From Rhizobium alarense (lineage in GTDB: Bacteria; Pseudomonadota; Alphaproteobacteria; Rhizobiales; Rhizobiaceae), in contig NZ_JAKGBU010000048.1 of the NCBI RefSeq assembly GCF_021555155.1, positions 1 to 41,074 of the forward strand: a DNA stretch of 41,074 nucleotides, in the 5' to 3' direction. The notes under the pieces are model-generated. The model ran no database searches, was not told the DNA's origin, and saw only the letters and a list, made by a program, of their open reading frames with translations. The position numbers were made by a program, and so were the translations under genes. The first letter of the stretch is position 1. Each line of letters starts with the position of its first letter. Shown here piece after piece: positions 1 to 8,058 of this stretch.

Positions 1-1965
1 CGAGGTGATCTGGTAGGAGGTCATCGGGTCGAGCACCTGCTGGCGGTTGTCGATCAGGACCGGCTCCTCCTGGTTTTCCCAGTCGTTGACATTGCAGCCC
101 TCGCAGGCACGCTCCTCGTGGCGGAAGATCGTCTTGCCGTAGCGGTCCTGGATCCGGTCGATGAGCGACGGCTTGATCTGCTTGCCGCCGTTCGCCAGCA
201 CGGAATAGGCCGACACCATGCGCATGACCGTCGTCTCGCCCGAGCCGAGCGACATCGAAAGCAGCGGCGACATCTTGTCGTAGATGCCGAAACGCTCGGC
301 ATATTCGGCCACGAGATTCATACCCATGTCGTTGGCGAGGCGCACGGTCATCAGGTTGCGCGAGCGCTCGATGCCGAGGCGCAGCGTCGACGGGCCGGCG
401 GCACCGCCGCCGTAGTTCTGCGGCCGCCAGACCTGGCCGCCCGAAACGATCTCGAAGGGCGCATCCATGACGACCGAGGCGGGCGTGTAGCCGTTGTCGA
501 GCGCGGCGGCGTAGATGAAGGGCTTGAAGGAGGAGCCCGGCTGGCGCATCGCCTGCGTCGCGCGGTTGAATTCCGACTGGGCGAAGGAGAATCCGCCGAC
601 CATCGCCAGCACGCGGCCGGTATGGGGATCCATGGCGACGAGGCCGCCCTGCACCTTGGGCGGCTGGCGCAGCCGGTAGGAGGCCCCGTCCTGCGTCGGC
701 TCGACATAGACGACGTCGCCGGCCGCAAAGACGCCCTCGGGCGACCTTGCCGACTTCCGGTCGCCGGTTGCCGACCGGTAGGCCCATTTCATGTTCTCGG
801 CCGCGATCCGGCCGGTCACGCGCTCCTCGACGACCTTGCCGGAAGCCTCGCGGCGCGGCTGGAGGCCGATATCCGCGCCCTCGCCGTCGGTCGACAGGAC
901 GACCGCGAGCTTCCACTCGGGCACGTCGCGCATGCCCTCCACCTTCGCCAGTTCGACACCCCAGTCGCTGCCGATCTCGACCTTGGCGATCGGCCCGTGG
1001 AAACCGCGGCGCTCGTCATAGCTGATGAGGCCCTTCTGCAGCGCCGAGCGCGCAAAAGCCTGGAGGCGCGGATCGAGCGAGGTGCGCACCGACAGGCCGC
1101 CTTCATAGAGCGCATTGTCGCCGTAGCGTTCGATGATCTGGCGGCGGACTTCCTCGGCAAAGAATTCGGATGCGAAGAGCGACGGGCCGCTGCGGCGCGG
1201 GGTCACGCCGAGCGGCTGGGCCTTCGCCTCGTCGCCGTCGGTCTTGCTGACATAGCCGTTCTCGACCATGCGGTCGATCACCCAGTTGCGCCGCTCGATC
1301 GCCGCCTCGGTGCGGCGGAACGGATGGTAGTTGGACGGACCCTTGGGCAGCGCGGCGAGATAGGCGGTCTCGGCGACGGTCAGTTCGGTGACGGACTTGT
1401 CGAAATAGGTGAGCGCCGCGCCGGCGATGCCGTAGGAGTTCAGCCCGAAGAAGATCTCGTTCAGGTAGAGCTCGAGGATACGGTCCTTCGAGTAGGCCTG
1501 TTCGATGCGGAAGGAGAGGATGGCCTCCTTGACCTTGCGGTCGATCGTCTGGTCGGAGGAGAGCAGGAAGTTCTTCGCCACCTGCTGGGTGATCGTCGAG
1601 GCGCCGACCGGGCGGCGGCCGGACCCCATGTTCTGCACGTTGGTGACGATCGCCCGGAAGAGGCCGGTGACGTCGATGCCCGGATGCTGGTAGAAATTCT
1701 TGTCTTCCGCCGAGAGGAAGGCCGCCTTGACACGGTCCGGAATGGCCTGGATCGGCAGGTAGAGGCGACGCTCGCGCGCATATTCGGCCATCAGCGCGCC
1801 GTTGCCGGCATGCACGCGGGTCGTGACCGGCGGTGCGTAGCTGTTCAGCACCTCGTAGTCCGGCAGGTCCTTGGTCACGCTTCCGAGATAGATGGCGACG
1901 GCGGCCGCGACACCGAGGAAGAAGACGGTGCCAATCCCGAAAAAATATCCAATCAATCTGATCAT
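1..1965 (-). CDS. mrcA: Penicillin-binding protein 1A (bifunctional transglycosylase/transpeptidase), 3' end cut by window edge
   Basis: Class A penicillin-binding protein that polymerises glycan strands and cross-links peptides in the periplasm. 655 codons are visible, starting at the ATG at 1963-1965; the C-terminus lies beyond base 1. An N-terminal membrane anchor (residues about 5-27) is followed by the GT51 glycosyltransferase domain, with catalytic Glu87 in SAEDKNFYQHPG and the ASTITQQVAKN motif. The transpeptidase domain has the SxxK motif (PGSSFKPF, Ser about 478) and the SRN motif (about 534). The KTG motif would be outside the window. Family members are about 800 residues, so roughly 80 percent is present. 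It lies downstream of amiC on the same strand, with 294 bases between, so it probably has its own promoter. Identity is sure; the symbol follows common rhizobial naming (ponA is a synonym). Confidence 0.95.
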   Translation of the reverse strand, partial: MIRLIGYFFGIGTVFFLGVAAAVAIYLGSVTKDLPDYEVLNSYAPPVTTRVHAGNGALMAEYARERRLYLPIQAIPDRVKAAFLSAEDKNFYQHPGIDVTGLFRAIVTNVQNMGSGRRPVGASTITQQVAKNFLLSSDQTIDRKVKEAILSFRIEQAYSKDRILELYLNEIFFGLNSYGIAGAALTYFDKSVTELTVAETAYLAALPKGPSNYHPFRRTEAAIERRNWVIDRMVENGYVSKTDGDEAKAQPLGVTPRRSGPSLFASEFFAEEVRRQIIERYGDNALYEGGLSVRTSLDPRLQAFARSALQKGLISYDERRGFHGPIAKVEIGSDWGVELAKVEGMRDVPEWKLAVVLSTDGEGADIGLQPRREASGKVVEERVTGRIAAENMKWAYRSATGDRKSARSPEGVFAAGDVVYVEPTQDGASYRLRQPPKVQGGLVAMDPHTGRVLAMVGGFSFAQSEFNRATQAMRQPGSSFKPFIYAAALDNGYTPASVVMDAPFEIVSGGQVWRPQNYGGGAAGPSTLRLGIERSRNLMTVRLANDMGMNLVAEYAERFGIYDKMSPLLSMSLGSGETTVMRMVSAYSVLANGGKQIKPSLIDRIQDRYGKTIFRHEERACEGCNVNDWENQEEPVLIDNRQQVLDPMTSYQITS

Positions 1966-2130
1966 GTGCGAGCTACCGGTACCTGTTCATTGTCTGCGGC
2001 AGACGGACAGAATCCGATCGCCGGGCAGTTCGAGCGTATGTCGTGCCAAATCCGGCCGGCCGTGCCGGTCCGTCGCTCCGCGAACGAGTCGCATTCCCTC
2101 TTGCCACCGACTAGAGACGCGAATGTGAGG

Positions 2131-2149
2131 AAAATAGGGCTTAGCCTAT
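2131..2149 (-). terminator. Possible weak terminator downstream of amiC
   Basis: Read on the minus strand, a short stem (ATAGGC / GCC-C-TAT, loop TAA, one bulged C) is followed by TTTTCC. It lies about 110 bases after the amiC stop and before mrcA. The stem is short, so this is only a candidate. Nothing else convincing was seen between 1966 and 2259. Confidence 0.3.
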
Positions 2150-2259
2150 CCCGCCATGCTTGGCCACGACGCATTCACCGACGCTGTCTCTTTTTCAGCA
2201 CATTTGCCGCAGCGGCGGCGGCCTCGCACACCGCGATGCCGCGGCCCGGCGGGCGCCGT

Positions 2260-3600
2260 TCACTGCCCCGTCGCGACCACCGTCTGCCGATAGCGGTCGA
2301 CGGCCTTGCCGATCAGGTCGGAGACCCGCTCATGCCACGTCGGATCGAGCAGCAGTTTCTCGTCCTCCGCATTGGAGAGAAAGCCGAGTTCGAGCAGGAT
2401 CGACGGCACGTCCGGCGCCTGCAGCACGCGGAAGCCGGCGTGGCGATGCGGATTGTTGATGAGCTTCACCTGACCCTCGAAGGTCGCGACGACGGAGCGC
2501 GCGAGGTTGATCGAGAAGGTCTGGGTCTCGCGCCGGGTGAGGTCGATGAGGATGTCGGCGACCTCCGCCGGCTCGTTCTGAAGCGGAATGCCGGCGATTT
2601 CATCCGACAGGTTCTCGCGCTCGGCAAGACCGGCTGCAAGGCTGTCGGACGCCCTGTCGGAGATCGTGTAGACCGTCGCGCCGCGAATGTCCTTCTGGCG
2701 CAGCGTGTCGGCATGGATCGAAATGAAAAGATCGGCGCCGGCGCCGCGCGCCAGTTGCACGCGCTGCGGCAGCGACAGGAATTCGTCCTTGTCGCGCGTC
2801 AGCACCGCCTTGATGCCCGGCAGCGCATTGAGTTTCCCGACGAGCACACGCGCGAAGGCAAGCGTCACATGCTTCTCCTCGGTCTTCGTCTCGACACCGC
2901 GGGCACCGTTGTCGATGCCGCCATGGCCGGCGTCGACGGCGACGACGAAGGTGCCGTCCTCCGCCCGCTCGCCGGCCGCCGGCAGCATCGCGACCGCAGT
3001 TCCGCCGGTTGCCGCCGTCTGCTGCCATTTCTGCGCCTCGACGCGCGCGGCGAAATCCTGTTCCGTCACGATCGCCGCATCCAGCACGAGCCGGAAGCTC
3101 TCCGCTCCCTGCTCCTCCTGCACGTCGGCGACGACGATCGCCACCGGACGCGTCGCCGTCAGGACGATTCGCGAGCGTCCGGCGGCCATCGCGCCGAAGC
3201 GGATGTCGGTGAAGAGCCCCCGCGCCTCCAGATCCGCCGGCTTCAGCGCGAATGCGGTCTCCGGCAGGTCGATGAGGATGCGGAAGGGGTTGGCGACGTA
3301 GTGGACGACGATATCCGGCTTGCGGTCGAATTCGATGACGATGCGTGTGCGGGCGTCGTCGCCGGCTATCCGGGCACTATAGGCAAGCAGCGGCTCGGCC
3401 GCCGATTGAGATGCCGGCGATTCAACCTGCGGCTGCGCCGCTCGCGCCGCAGGCGCGCCAGCGGCAAACATTGCCGCGAGAAAAGCTGCGGCAACGGCCA
3501 CGGCCCGCGCGCGCCAGGCCGGGAACCGGCGTGACGTCTCCGTTTCCGCCGTCCGGCACGTCCCCGCCTCGTCGTCTCTCTTGCGCCACATTCCCGTCAA
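2260..3600 (-). CDS. amiC: N-acetylmuramoyl-L-alanine amidase, AmiC type (AMIN + Amidase_3)
   Basis: Periplasmic zinc amidase that cuts the bond between N-acetylmuramic acid and the stem peptide during cell separation. A hydrophobic export signal spans residues about 31-54, ending in an ARA-A type site. The AMIN domain, which targets septal peptidoglycan, covers about 70-180, and the Amidase_3 domain about 217-440. Visible zinc or catalytic residues are His226 (DAGHGG), Glu241/242, His297 (ISIHAD) and Glu405 (LLELGFLSN). The upstream start is a TTG at 3600 with AAGGA 11 bases before it; an ATG at 3591 gives a protein three residues shorter but has no spaced ribosome site. Divergent from rne, and co-directional with mrcA, another murein enzyme. 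In family members the AMIN domain sets septal localisation; the EnvC/NlpD-like activator is not in the window. Confidence 0.95.
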   Translation of the reverse strand: MTGMWRKRDDEAGTCRTAETETSRRFPAWRARAVAVAAAFLAAMFAAGAPAARAAQPQVESPASQSAAEPLLAYSARIAGDDARTRIVIEFDRKPDIVVHYVANPFRILIDLPETAFALKPADLEARGLFTDIRFGAMAAGRSRIVLTATRPVAIVVADVQEEQGAESFRLVLDAAIVTEQDFAARVEAQKWQQTAATGGTAVAMLPAAGERAEDGTFVVAVDAGHGGIDNGARGVETKTEEKHVTLAFARVLVGKLNALPGIKAVLTRDKDEFLSLPQRVQLARGAGADLFISIHADTLRQKDIRGATVYTISDRASDSLAAGLAERENLSDEIAGIPLQNEPAEVADILIDLTRRETQTFSINLARSVVATFEGQVKLINNPHRHAGFRVLQAPDVPSILLELGFLSNAEDEKLLLDPTWHERVSDLIGKAVDRYRQTVVATGQ

Positions 3601-3687
3601 GCCGTTGTTTTTCCTTAAAATTTATTGCCACTTTGGCAAAAGGCCGACCCCCTGCCCCTGACTGCCCACCCGGCACCATGCCGCCTC

Positions 3688-3697
3688 ATGGTTAACC
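3688..3697 (-). promoter_or_regulatory. CtrA-like half-site upstream of amiC
   Basis: The minus strand carries GGTTAACCAT, which contains the 8-mer TTAACCAT known as a CtrA half-site in alphaproteobacteria. It lies about 90 bases upstream of the amiC start, a plausible promoter position for a cell-division gene under cell-cycle control. A single 8-mer is weak evidence. The rest of 3601-3944 holds no gene that I can support. Confidence 0.25.
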
Positions 3698-3944
3698 GAA
3701 CCTTACCCCGCCGGTGGCCGTGCCGCACGGTGCCATGCATCAATCAGGCCGAATGGACCATAATTATGTCGGGGCCGGCTTTTCCCTTGCCATTGTGACA
3801 TATTAAACATAAAAGCAATTTCAGGGAGAAAGCACGGACGGGATGGAAGTGCGCAAACGGGCAGCCAACCGCTTTGGACTCGGCGCCGAGGAAGCCTTCA
3901 TCCGCCGTCGTAACGCTTTATCCCGCGTTTCTGAATCGCGGTAA

Positions 3945-4149
3945 TCCGGCGGTGGCCGGACCATTTCTCGGTGGAGTTTCCACCAGGGCCTTGCGCCCTT
4001 TCATCGGACCCCCAAGGGGTCTACGGTATTGGCATTCTCGTTTGGTCTTTGATGTCGTCGCAGCGGTCATTGTCAGAAGTTAGCAGGCTCAGGTGCTCCA
4101 ACGCACCAGCCCTCGTCTGGCCGCTCACCACGACCCCGCACCAGACGGG
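3945..4149 (+). promoter_or_regulatory. Structured 5' leader of rne with six hairpins
   Basis: Six inverted repeats lie in about 200 bases upstream of rne: 3945-3960 (TCCGGC/GCCGGA, loop GGTG), 3971-3983 (GTGGA/TCCAC, loop GTT), 3985-3999 (AGGGC/GCCCT), 4007-4021 (GACCCC/GGGGTC, loop CAA), 4092-4107 (GGTGC/GCACC) and 4112-4149 (9-bp stem including CGTCTGG/CCAGACG). The first four stand almost side by side. RNase E controls its own mRNA through a structured leader in enterobacteria, so a similar role is likely here. That is inference, since this leader does not resemble the enterobacterial one. The open frames across it have no ribosome site or recognisable product. Bases 4150-4245 contain only the ribosome site. 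Confidence 0.5.
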
Positions 4150-4245
4150 ATTTCATTTATCCGGCGCACCGATCTTCCTTTCCGGTTCCCTGCCCTCGCG
4201 GGCGCGGCCCGAGGGATTGCGGCTGCGCCGAGGAGCAGCACCTAC

Positions 4246-7035
4246 ATGGCAGACAAGATGCTCATCGACGCGTCCCACGCTGAGGAGACGCGCGTCGTAG
4301 TCGTACGCGGCAGCCGCATAGAAGAGTTCGACTTCGAATCCCAGCACAAGAAACAGATACGCGGCAACATCTACCTCGCGAAGGTGACCCGCGTCGAACC
4401 GTCGCTTCAGGCGGCCTTCGTCGACTACGGCGGCAACCGGCACGGCTTCCTGGCCTTCGCCGAAATCCATCCCGACTATTACCAGATCCCGCTCGCCGAC
4501 CGCCAGGCGCTGTTGCGCGCCGAAGCGGAGGATTCGCGCAGGGACGACGACATCGAGCCCGTCGAAACGGCACGCATGACGAGCGGGGCTCGCACCGCCG
4601 CCGTCGAGGAAGCCCTTCCCGCCGAGGCCGCGCCTGCAGCGGAGGCCGAAGCCGATGCGCCGGAACCGGTCGAGGCCGCTGCCGAAGAGGCCGTGAAGCC
4701 AAAGAAGCCGCGCCGCACGCGCAAGGCCAAGCCGAAGGCAGGCGATGAAGCCCCGGACGCGGAAGTGGCCGAGGCCTCCGGCGAGCCGACGGAGGACGAA
4801 ACGCCCTCCGGCAGCATGGCCGCCGCCGTCGATACCGACGCGATCTCGGAAGACGCACGCGACCGGCGTCACGACGATGACGACGACGACGATCACGGCC
4901 CCGAGGAGAAGGAAGAGATCGAATCGGTGGGCGCCGAGGATGCGATGGAGGAAGTGCCGGACCGCGTCGTCCGCCGCCCGCGCAAGCAGTACCGCATCCA
5001 GGAAGTCATCAAGCGTCGCCAGATCCTGCTCGTGCAGGTCGCCAAGGAAGAGCGCGGCAACAAGGGCGCCGCGCTGACCACCTACCTGTCGCTTGCCGGC
5101 CGCTACTCGGTCCTGATGCCGAACACCGCACGCGGCGGCGGCATTTCCCGCAAGATCACCAACCTGCCGGACCGCAAGCGCCTGAAGGAAATTGCCCGCG
5201 CGCTAGAAGTGCCGCAGGGCATGGGCGTCATCCTGCGCACCGCCGGCGCCAACCGCACCAAGGTCGAGGTCAAGCGCGACTTCGAATATCTGATGCGGCT
5301 TTGGGAGAACGTGCGCACGCTGACGCTGAATTCGACGGCGCCCTGCCTCGTCTACGAGGAAGGCTCGCTGATCAAGCGCTCGATCCGCGACCTCTACAAC
5401 AAGGACATCAGCGAGATCGTCGTTGCCGGCGAGGAAGGCTACAGGGAGGCGAAAGCCTTCATGAAGATGCTGATGCCGAGCCACGCCAAGGTCGTCCAGC
5501 CCTATCGCGACATCCATCCGATCTTCTCGCGCTCCGGCATCGAGGCACAGCTCGACCGCATGCTGCAGCCGCAGGTGACGCTGAAGTCCGGCGGCTACAT
5601 CATCATGAACCAGACCGAGGCGCTCGTCTCGATCGACGTCAACTCCGGCCGTTCGACGCGCGAGCACTCGATCGAGGAGACCGCGCTCCAGACAAACCTG
5701 GAAGCGGCCGAGGAAGTGGCGCGCCAGCTTCGCCTACGCGACCTCGCCGGCCTCGTGGTGATCGACTTCATCGACATGGAGGAGAAGCGCAACAACCGCG
5801 CCGTCGAGAAGCGTCTCAAGGATCACCTGAAGAACGACCGCGCCCGCATCCAGGTGGGCCGCATCTCGCATTTCGGCCTGCTCGAAATGTCGCGCCAGCG
5901 CATCCGCGCCTCGGTGCTCGAATCGACGATGCAGACCTGCCCGCACTGCAACGGCACGGGCAATATCCGCTCGCAGTCCTCCGTTGCCCTGCATGTGCTG
6001 CGCGGCGTCGAGGAATATCTGCTCAAGAACACGACGCACAACATCACCGTGCGGACGGTTCCCGAGATTGCGCTCTACCTGCTCAACCACAAGCGTGGCT
6101 CGATCATCGACTACGAAAACCGCTTCGGCGTGGCGATCGTCGTCGAGGCGGACGCCCATGTCGGCGCGCAGCATTTCGCGATCGACCGCGGCGAACCGGT
6201 CGAGAACCCGGTGAAGATCGACCAGATCATCCAGTTCGCGCCCGAACCGGACGAGGACGACGACGTCGTCATCGAGGAGGAGATCGACGAGGAGGAAGAG
6301 ATCGAACAGCCGCGTGAGGCCGTGGCAGCGGCGCGCGCGCCCTTGGACGACCAGAACGGCCGCAACAAGCGCAAGCGCCGGCGCCGCCGGCGCGGCCGCG
6401 GCGGCCGCGAAGGCGAGGAAGGTGCCGACACGGCGCATTTCGGCGGCGAACTTGCCGGCGATGACGAGTTCGGCGACGACGAGGACGCCGAGGCGAACGG
6501 CGGCGAAGATCAGGCAGCGGACGCAGCCGAGGCGGACGGCGACCAGCCCCGCCGCAAGCGCCGGCGTCGCGGCAAGCGCGGCGGTCGCCGCAACCGCGGT
6601 GACGAGGCCGTTGCCGGAGAAGCCGGCGAGGAGGCTGACGAGGCCGATGGCGAGGACGAGGACGTACCCGCCGAGGCTGCGGCCGAAGAGGTGAGCGCCG
6701 CCGCTCCGGAAGCCGAAGTCGCGGCGGAAAAGCCCGTATCGAAGCCGCGCCGCAGCCGCAAGGCGAAGGCCGAGCCGGCCGGCGCGATTGCCGACGAAGC
6801 CGCGCAGGCCGAGATCGAGGGCCTTCCCCCCGTCGAGGACAAACCCGCCGAACCCGCCGTCGAGGAGGCCGCCGCGGCACTCGACGAGCCGAAGCCGGCC
6901 CGGGCGAACCGCGACCTCTCGACGATTGCGACCGCACCCGTCGTCAAGTCCTCCGGCACCAAGGACAGCGAGCCGGGCGACGAGTCGGGCAAGCCCAAGA
7001 AGGGCGGCTGGTGGCAGCGCCGCGGCTTCTTCTGA
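4246..7035 (+). CDS. rne: Ribonuclease E (RNase E/G family), degradosome scaffold
   Basis: Essential endoribonuclease that starts mRNA decay and matures stable RNAs. The ATG at 4246 (MADKMLIDASHAEETR) has AGGAG ten bases upstream and matches the usual alphaproteobacterial start, giving 929 residues; the reading frame stays open further upstream, but that part lies in the leader. The S1 domain is split: first half at about 35-90, an acidic/Ala-rich insertion with a run of Asp at about 91-245, second half from about 249. The catalytic DNase I-like part has Asp about 463 (VSIDVNSGRS) and Asp about 507 (VVIDFIDMEE). The zinc link CPHCNGTG lies near 565. The C-terminal 240 residues are disordered, with two Arg-rich blocks (about 705 and 770), and end in GGWWQRRGFF. 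In Caulobacter a C-terminal GWW peptide binds PNPase. Confidence 0.97.
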   Translation: MADKMLIDASHAEETRVVVVRGSRIEEFDFESQHKKQIRGNIYLAKVTRVEPSLQAAFVDYGGNRHGFLAFAEIHPDYYQIPLADRQALLRAEAEDSRRDDDIEPVETARMTSGARTAAVEEALPAEAAPAAEAEADAPEPVEAAAEEAVKPKKPRRTRKAKPKAGDEAPDAEVAEASGEPTEDETPSGSMAAAVDTDAISEDARDRRHDDDDDDDHGPEEKEEIESVGAEDAMEEVPDRVVRRPRKQYRIQEVIKRRQILLVQVAKEERGNKGAALTTYLSLAGRYSVLMPNTARGGGISRKITNLPDRKRLKEIARALEVPQGMGVILRTAGANRTKVEVKRDFEYLMRLWENVRTLTLNSTAPCLVYEEGSLIKRSIRDLYNKDISEIVVAGEEGYREAKAFMKMLMPSHAKVVQPYRDIHPIFSRSGIEAQLDRMLQPQVTLKSGGYIIMNQTEALVSIDVNSGRSTREHSIEETALQTNLEAAEEVARQLRLRDLAGLVVIDFIDMEEKRNNRAVEKRLKDHLKNDRARIQVGRISHFGLLEMSRQRIRASVLESTMQTCPHCNGTGNIRSQSSVALHVLRGVEEYLLKNTTHNITVRTVPEIALYLLNHKRGSIIDYENRFGVAIVVEADAHVGAQHFAIDRGEPVENPVKIDQIIQFAPEPDEDDDVVIEEEIDEEEEIEQPREAVAAARAPLDDQNGRNKRKRRRRRRGRGGREGEEGADTAHFGGELAGDDEFGDDEDAEANGGEDQAADAAEADGDQPRRKRRRRGKRGGRRNRGDEAVAGEAGEEADEADGEDEDVPAEAAAEEVSAAAPEAEVAAEKPVSKPRRSRKAKAEPAGAIADEAAQAEIEGLPPVEDKPAEPAVEEAAAALDEPKPARANRDLSTIATAPVVKSSGTKDSEPGDESGKPKKGGWWQRRGFF

Positions 7036-7061
7036 GCCGATCCCGCAGAGACAACCCCGAC

Positions 7062-7092
7062 AGGCCCGGCATCGTCCGGGCCTTGTCTTTTT
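7062..7092 (+). terminator. Rho-independent terminator of rne
   Basis: A perfect stem GGCCCGG (7063-7069) / CCGGGCC (7076-7082) with loop CATCGT is followed by TTGTCTTTTT. It lies 27 bases after the rne stop, so rne is probably transcribed alone. Confidence 0.85.
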
Positions 7093-7203
7093 CCGATTTG
7101 CCAACGGGAGGACCGGACAGGTCCGACCGGAATCGGGTGGCCCCGCCGCTTCCGTCCTGCGACAGGACGATTGTCAGACGCTCGGAAGCAACGGGAGCCC
7201 TCC

Positions 7204-7968
7204 ATGAAAGACCTGCGCGACAAGACTGCCATCATCACCGGCGCCAGCTCCGGAATCGGCCGCGCCGCCGCCCTTCTCTTTGCCCGGCACGGCGCCAGGC
7301 TCGTGCTTGCGGCACGCGGCGCCGACCGGCTTGACGCCCTGGTTCGAGAGATCCGCGAAGGCGGCGGCACGGCACTGGCCATAGCGGGCGACGTCGCCGA
7401 CGAAGCGCTGCACCGCGGCCTCGTCGAGGCGGCGACCTCGACCTTCGGCGGCCTCGACATCGCCTTCAACAATGCCGGCATCACCGGGCCGGTCGGCCCC
7501 CTACCCGCGCTTGCGGCCGCCGACTGGCAAACCGTGCTCGACGTCAATCTGACGAGCGCATTCCTTGCCGCCAAATACCAGTTGCCGGCGCTCGAGGCGC
7601 GCGGCGGTGGGTCGCTCGTCTTCACCTCGACCTTCGTCGGCTACACGGCGGGCTTTCCCGGTCTTGCAGCCTACGCCGCGTCGAAGTCCGGCCTCGTCGG
7701 CCTGGTCCAGGTGCTTGCCTGCGAATACGGGCCGAAAGGCATCCGGGTGAATGCCCTCCTGCCGGGCGCCACCGACACGCCGATGGGCCGGGAGGTCGCG
7801 AGCACGCCGGAGGCGCGGGCCTTCGTCGCCGGCCTCAACGCTTTCAAGCGGCTCGCGGCGCCGGAGGAGATCGCCGAAGCGGCACTCTTTCTCGGTTCGG
7901 ACGCGTCGAGTTTCATGACGGGAGCGGCGATGCTGGTCGACGGCGGCGTGTCGATCACCCGCACCTGA
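7204..7968 (+). CDS. SDR family NAD(P)-dependent oxidoreductase
   Basis: Classical short-chain dehydrogenase/reductase of 254 residues. The Rossmann glycine motif TGASSGIG is at 12-19, NNAG at 89-92, catalytic Ser/Thr at 142-143 (FTSTFVG), and the Tyr157-x3-Lys161 pair in YAASK. The C-terminal VDGG signature is present. The ATG at 7204 has GGGAG six bases upstream; the frame extends further back without a better start. Single gene between the rne terminator and its own terminator at 8005. An Arg in the second Rossmann strand (LAARGADR) is often linked to NADP(H) preference, but the substrate cannot be told from sequence. The family is broad (sugar alcohols, acyl groups, steroids). Confidence 0.92.
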   Translation: MKDLRDKTAIITGASSGIGRAAALLFARHGARLVLAARGADRLDALVREIREGGGTALAIAGDVADEALHRGLVEAATSTFGGLDIAFNNAGITGPVGPLPALAAADWQTVLDVNLTSAFLAAKYQLPALEARGGGSLVFTSTFVGYTAGFPGLAAYAASKSGLVGLVQVLACEYGPKGIRVNALLPGATDTPMGREVASTPEARAFVAGLNAFKRLAAPEEIAEAALFLGSDASSFMTGAAMLVDGGVSITRT

Positions 7969-8004
7969 CCGGCCTTGAGAGATCGATTCAGGTCGCTCGC
8001 AATC

Positions 8005-8048
8005 CGATTCCGCTCGCCGCCCCAAGCGGCTGAAGCGGAATCGTTTTC
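8005..8048 (+). terminator. Rho-independent terminator of the SDR gene
   Basis: Outer stem CGATTCCGCT (8005-8014) / AGCGGAATCG (8034-8043) is perfect over 10 bp and encloses a second stem GCCGC (8016-8020) / GCGGC (8026-8030). TTTTC follows on the plus strand. It separates the SDR gene from the convergent aminotransferase gene. The stem may also slow transcription from the other side, but no U-tract is present there. Confidence 0.75.
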
Positions 8049-8058
8049 AGGGGTCGCC

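Noticed and set aside
118-3534. Open reading frame of 1138 codons on the plus strand opposite mrcA and amiC
   Set aside because: Same cause as above: antisense to two well-supported murein genes, with low-complexity composition and no ribosome site.
4093-4245. Upstream extension of the rne reading frame to 4093
   Set aside because: The conserved protein begins at the ATG at 4246 with AGGAG before it; the extension includes the leader stem at 4112-4149.
3971-4300. Possible small protein genes in the rne leader (3874-4083 and 3971-4300)
   Set aside because: No ribosome site, GTG-type or poor starts, one overlaps rne out of frame, and the region is better explained by hairpins.
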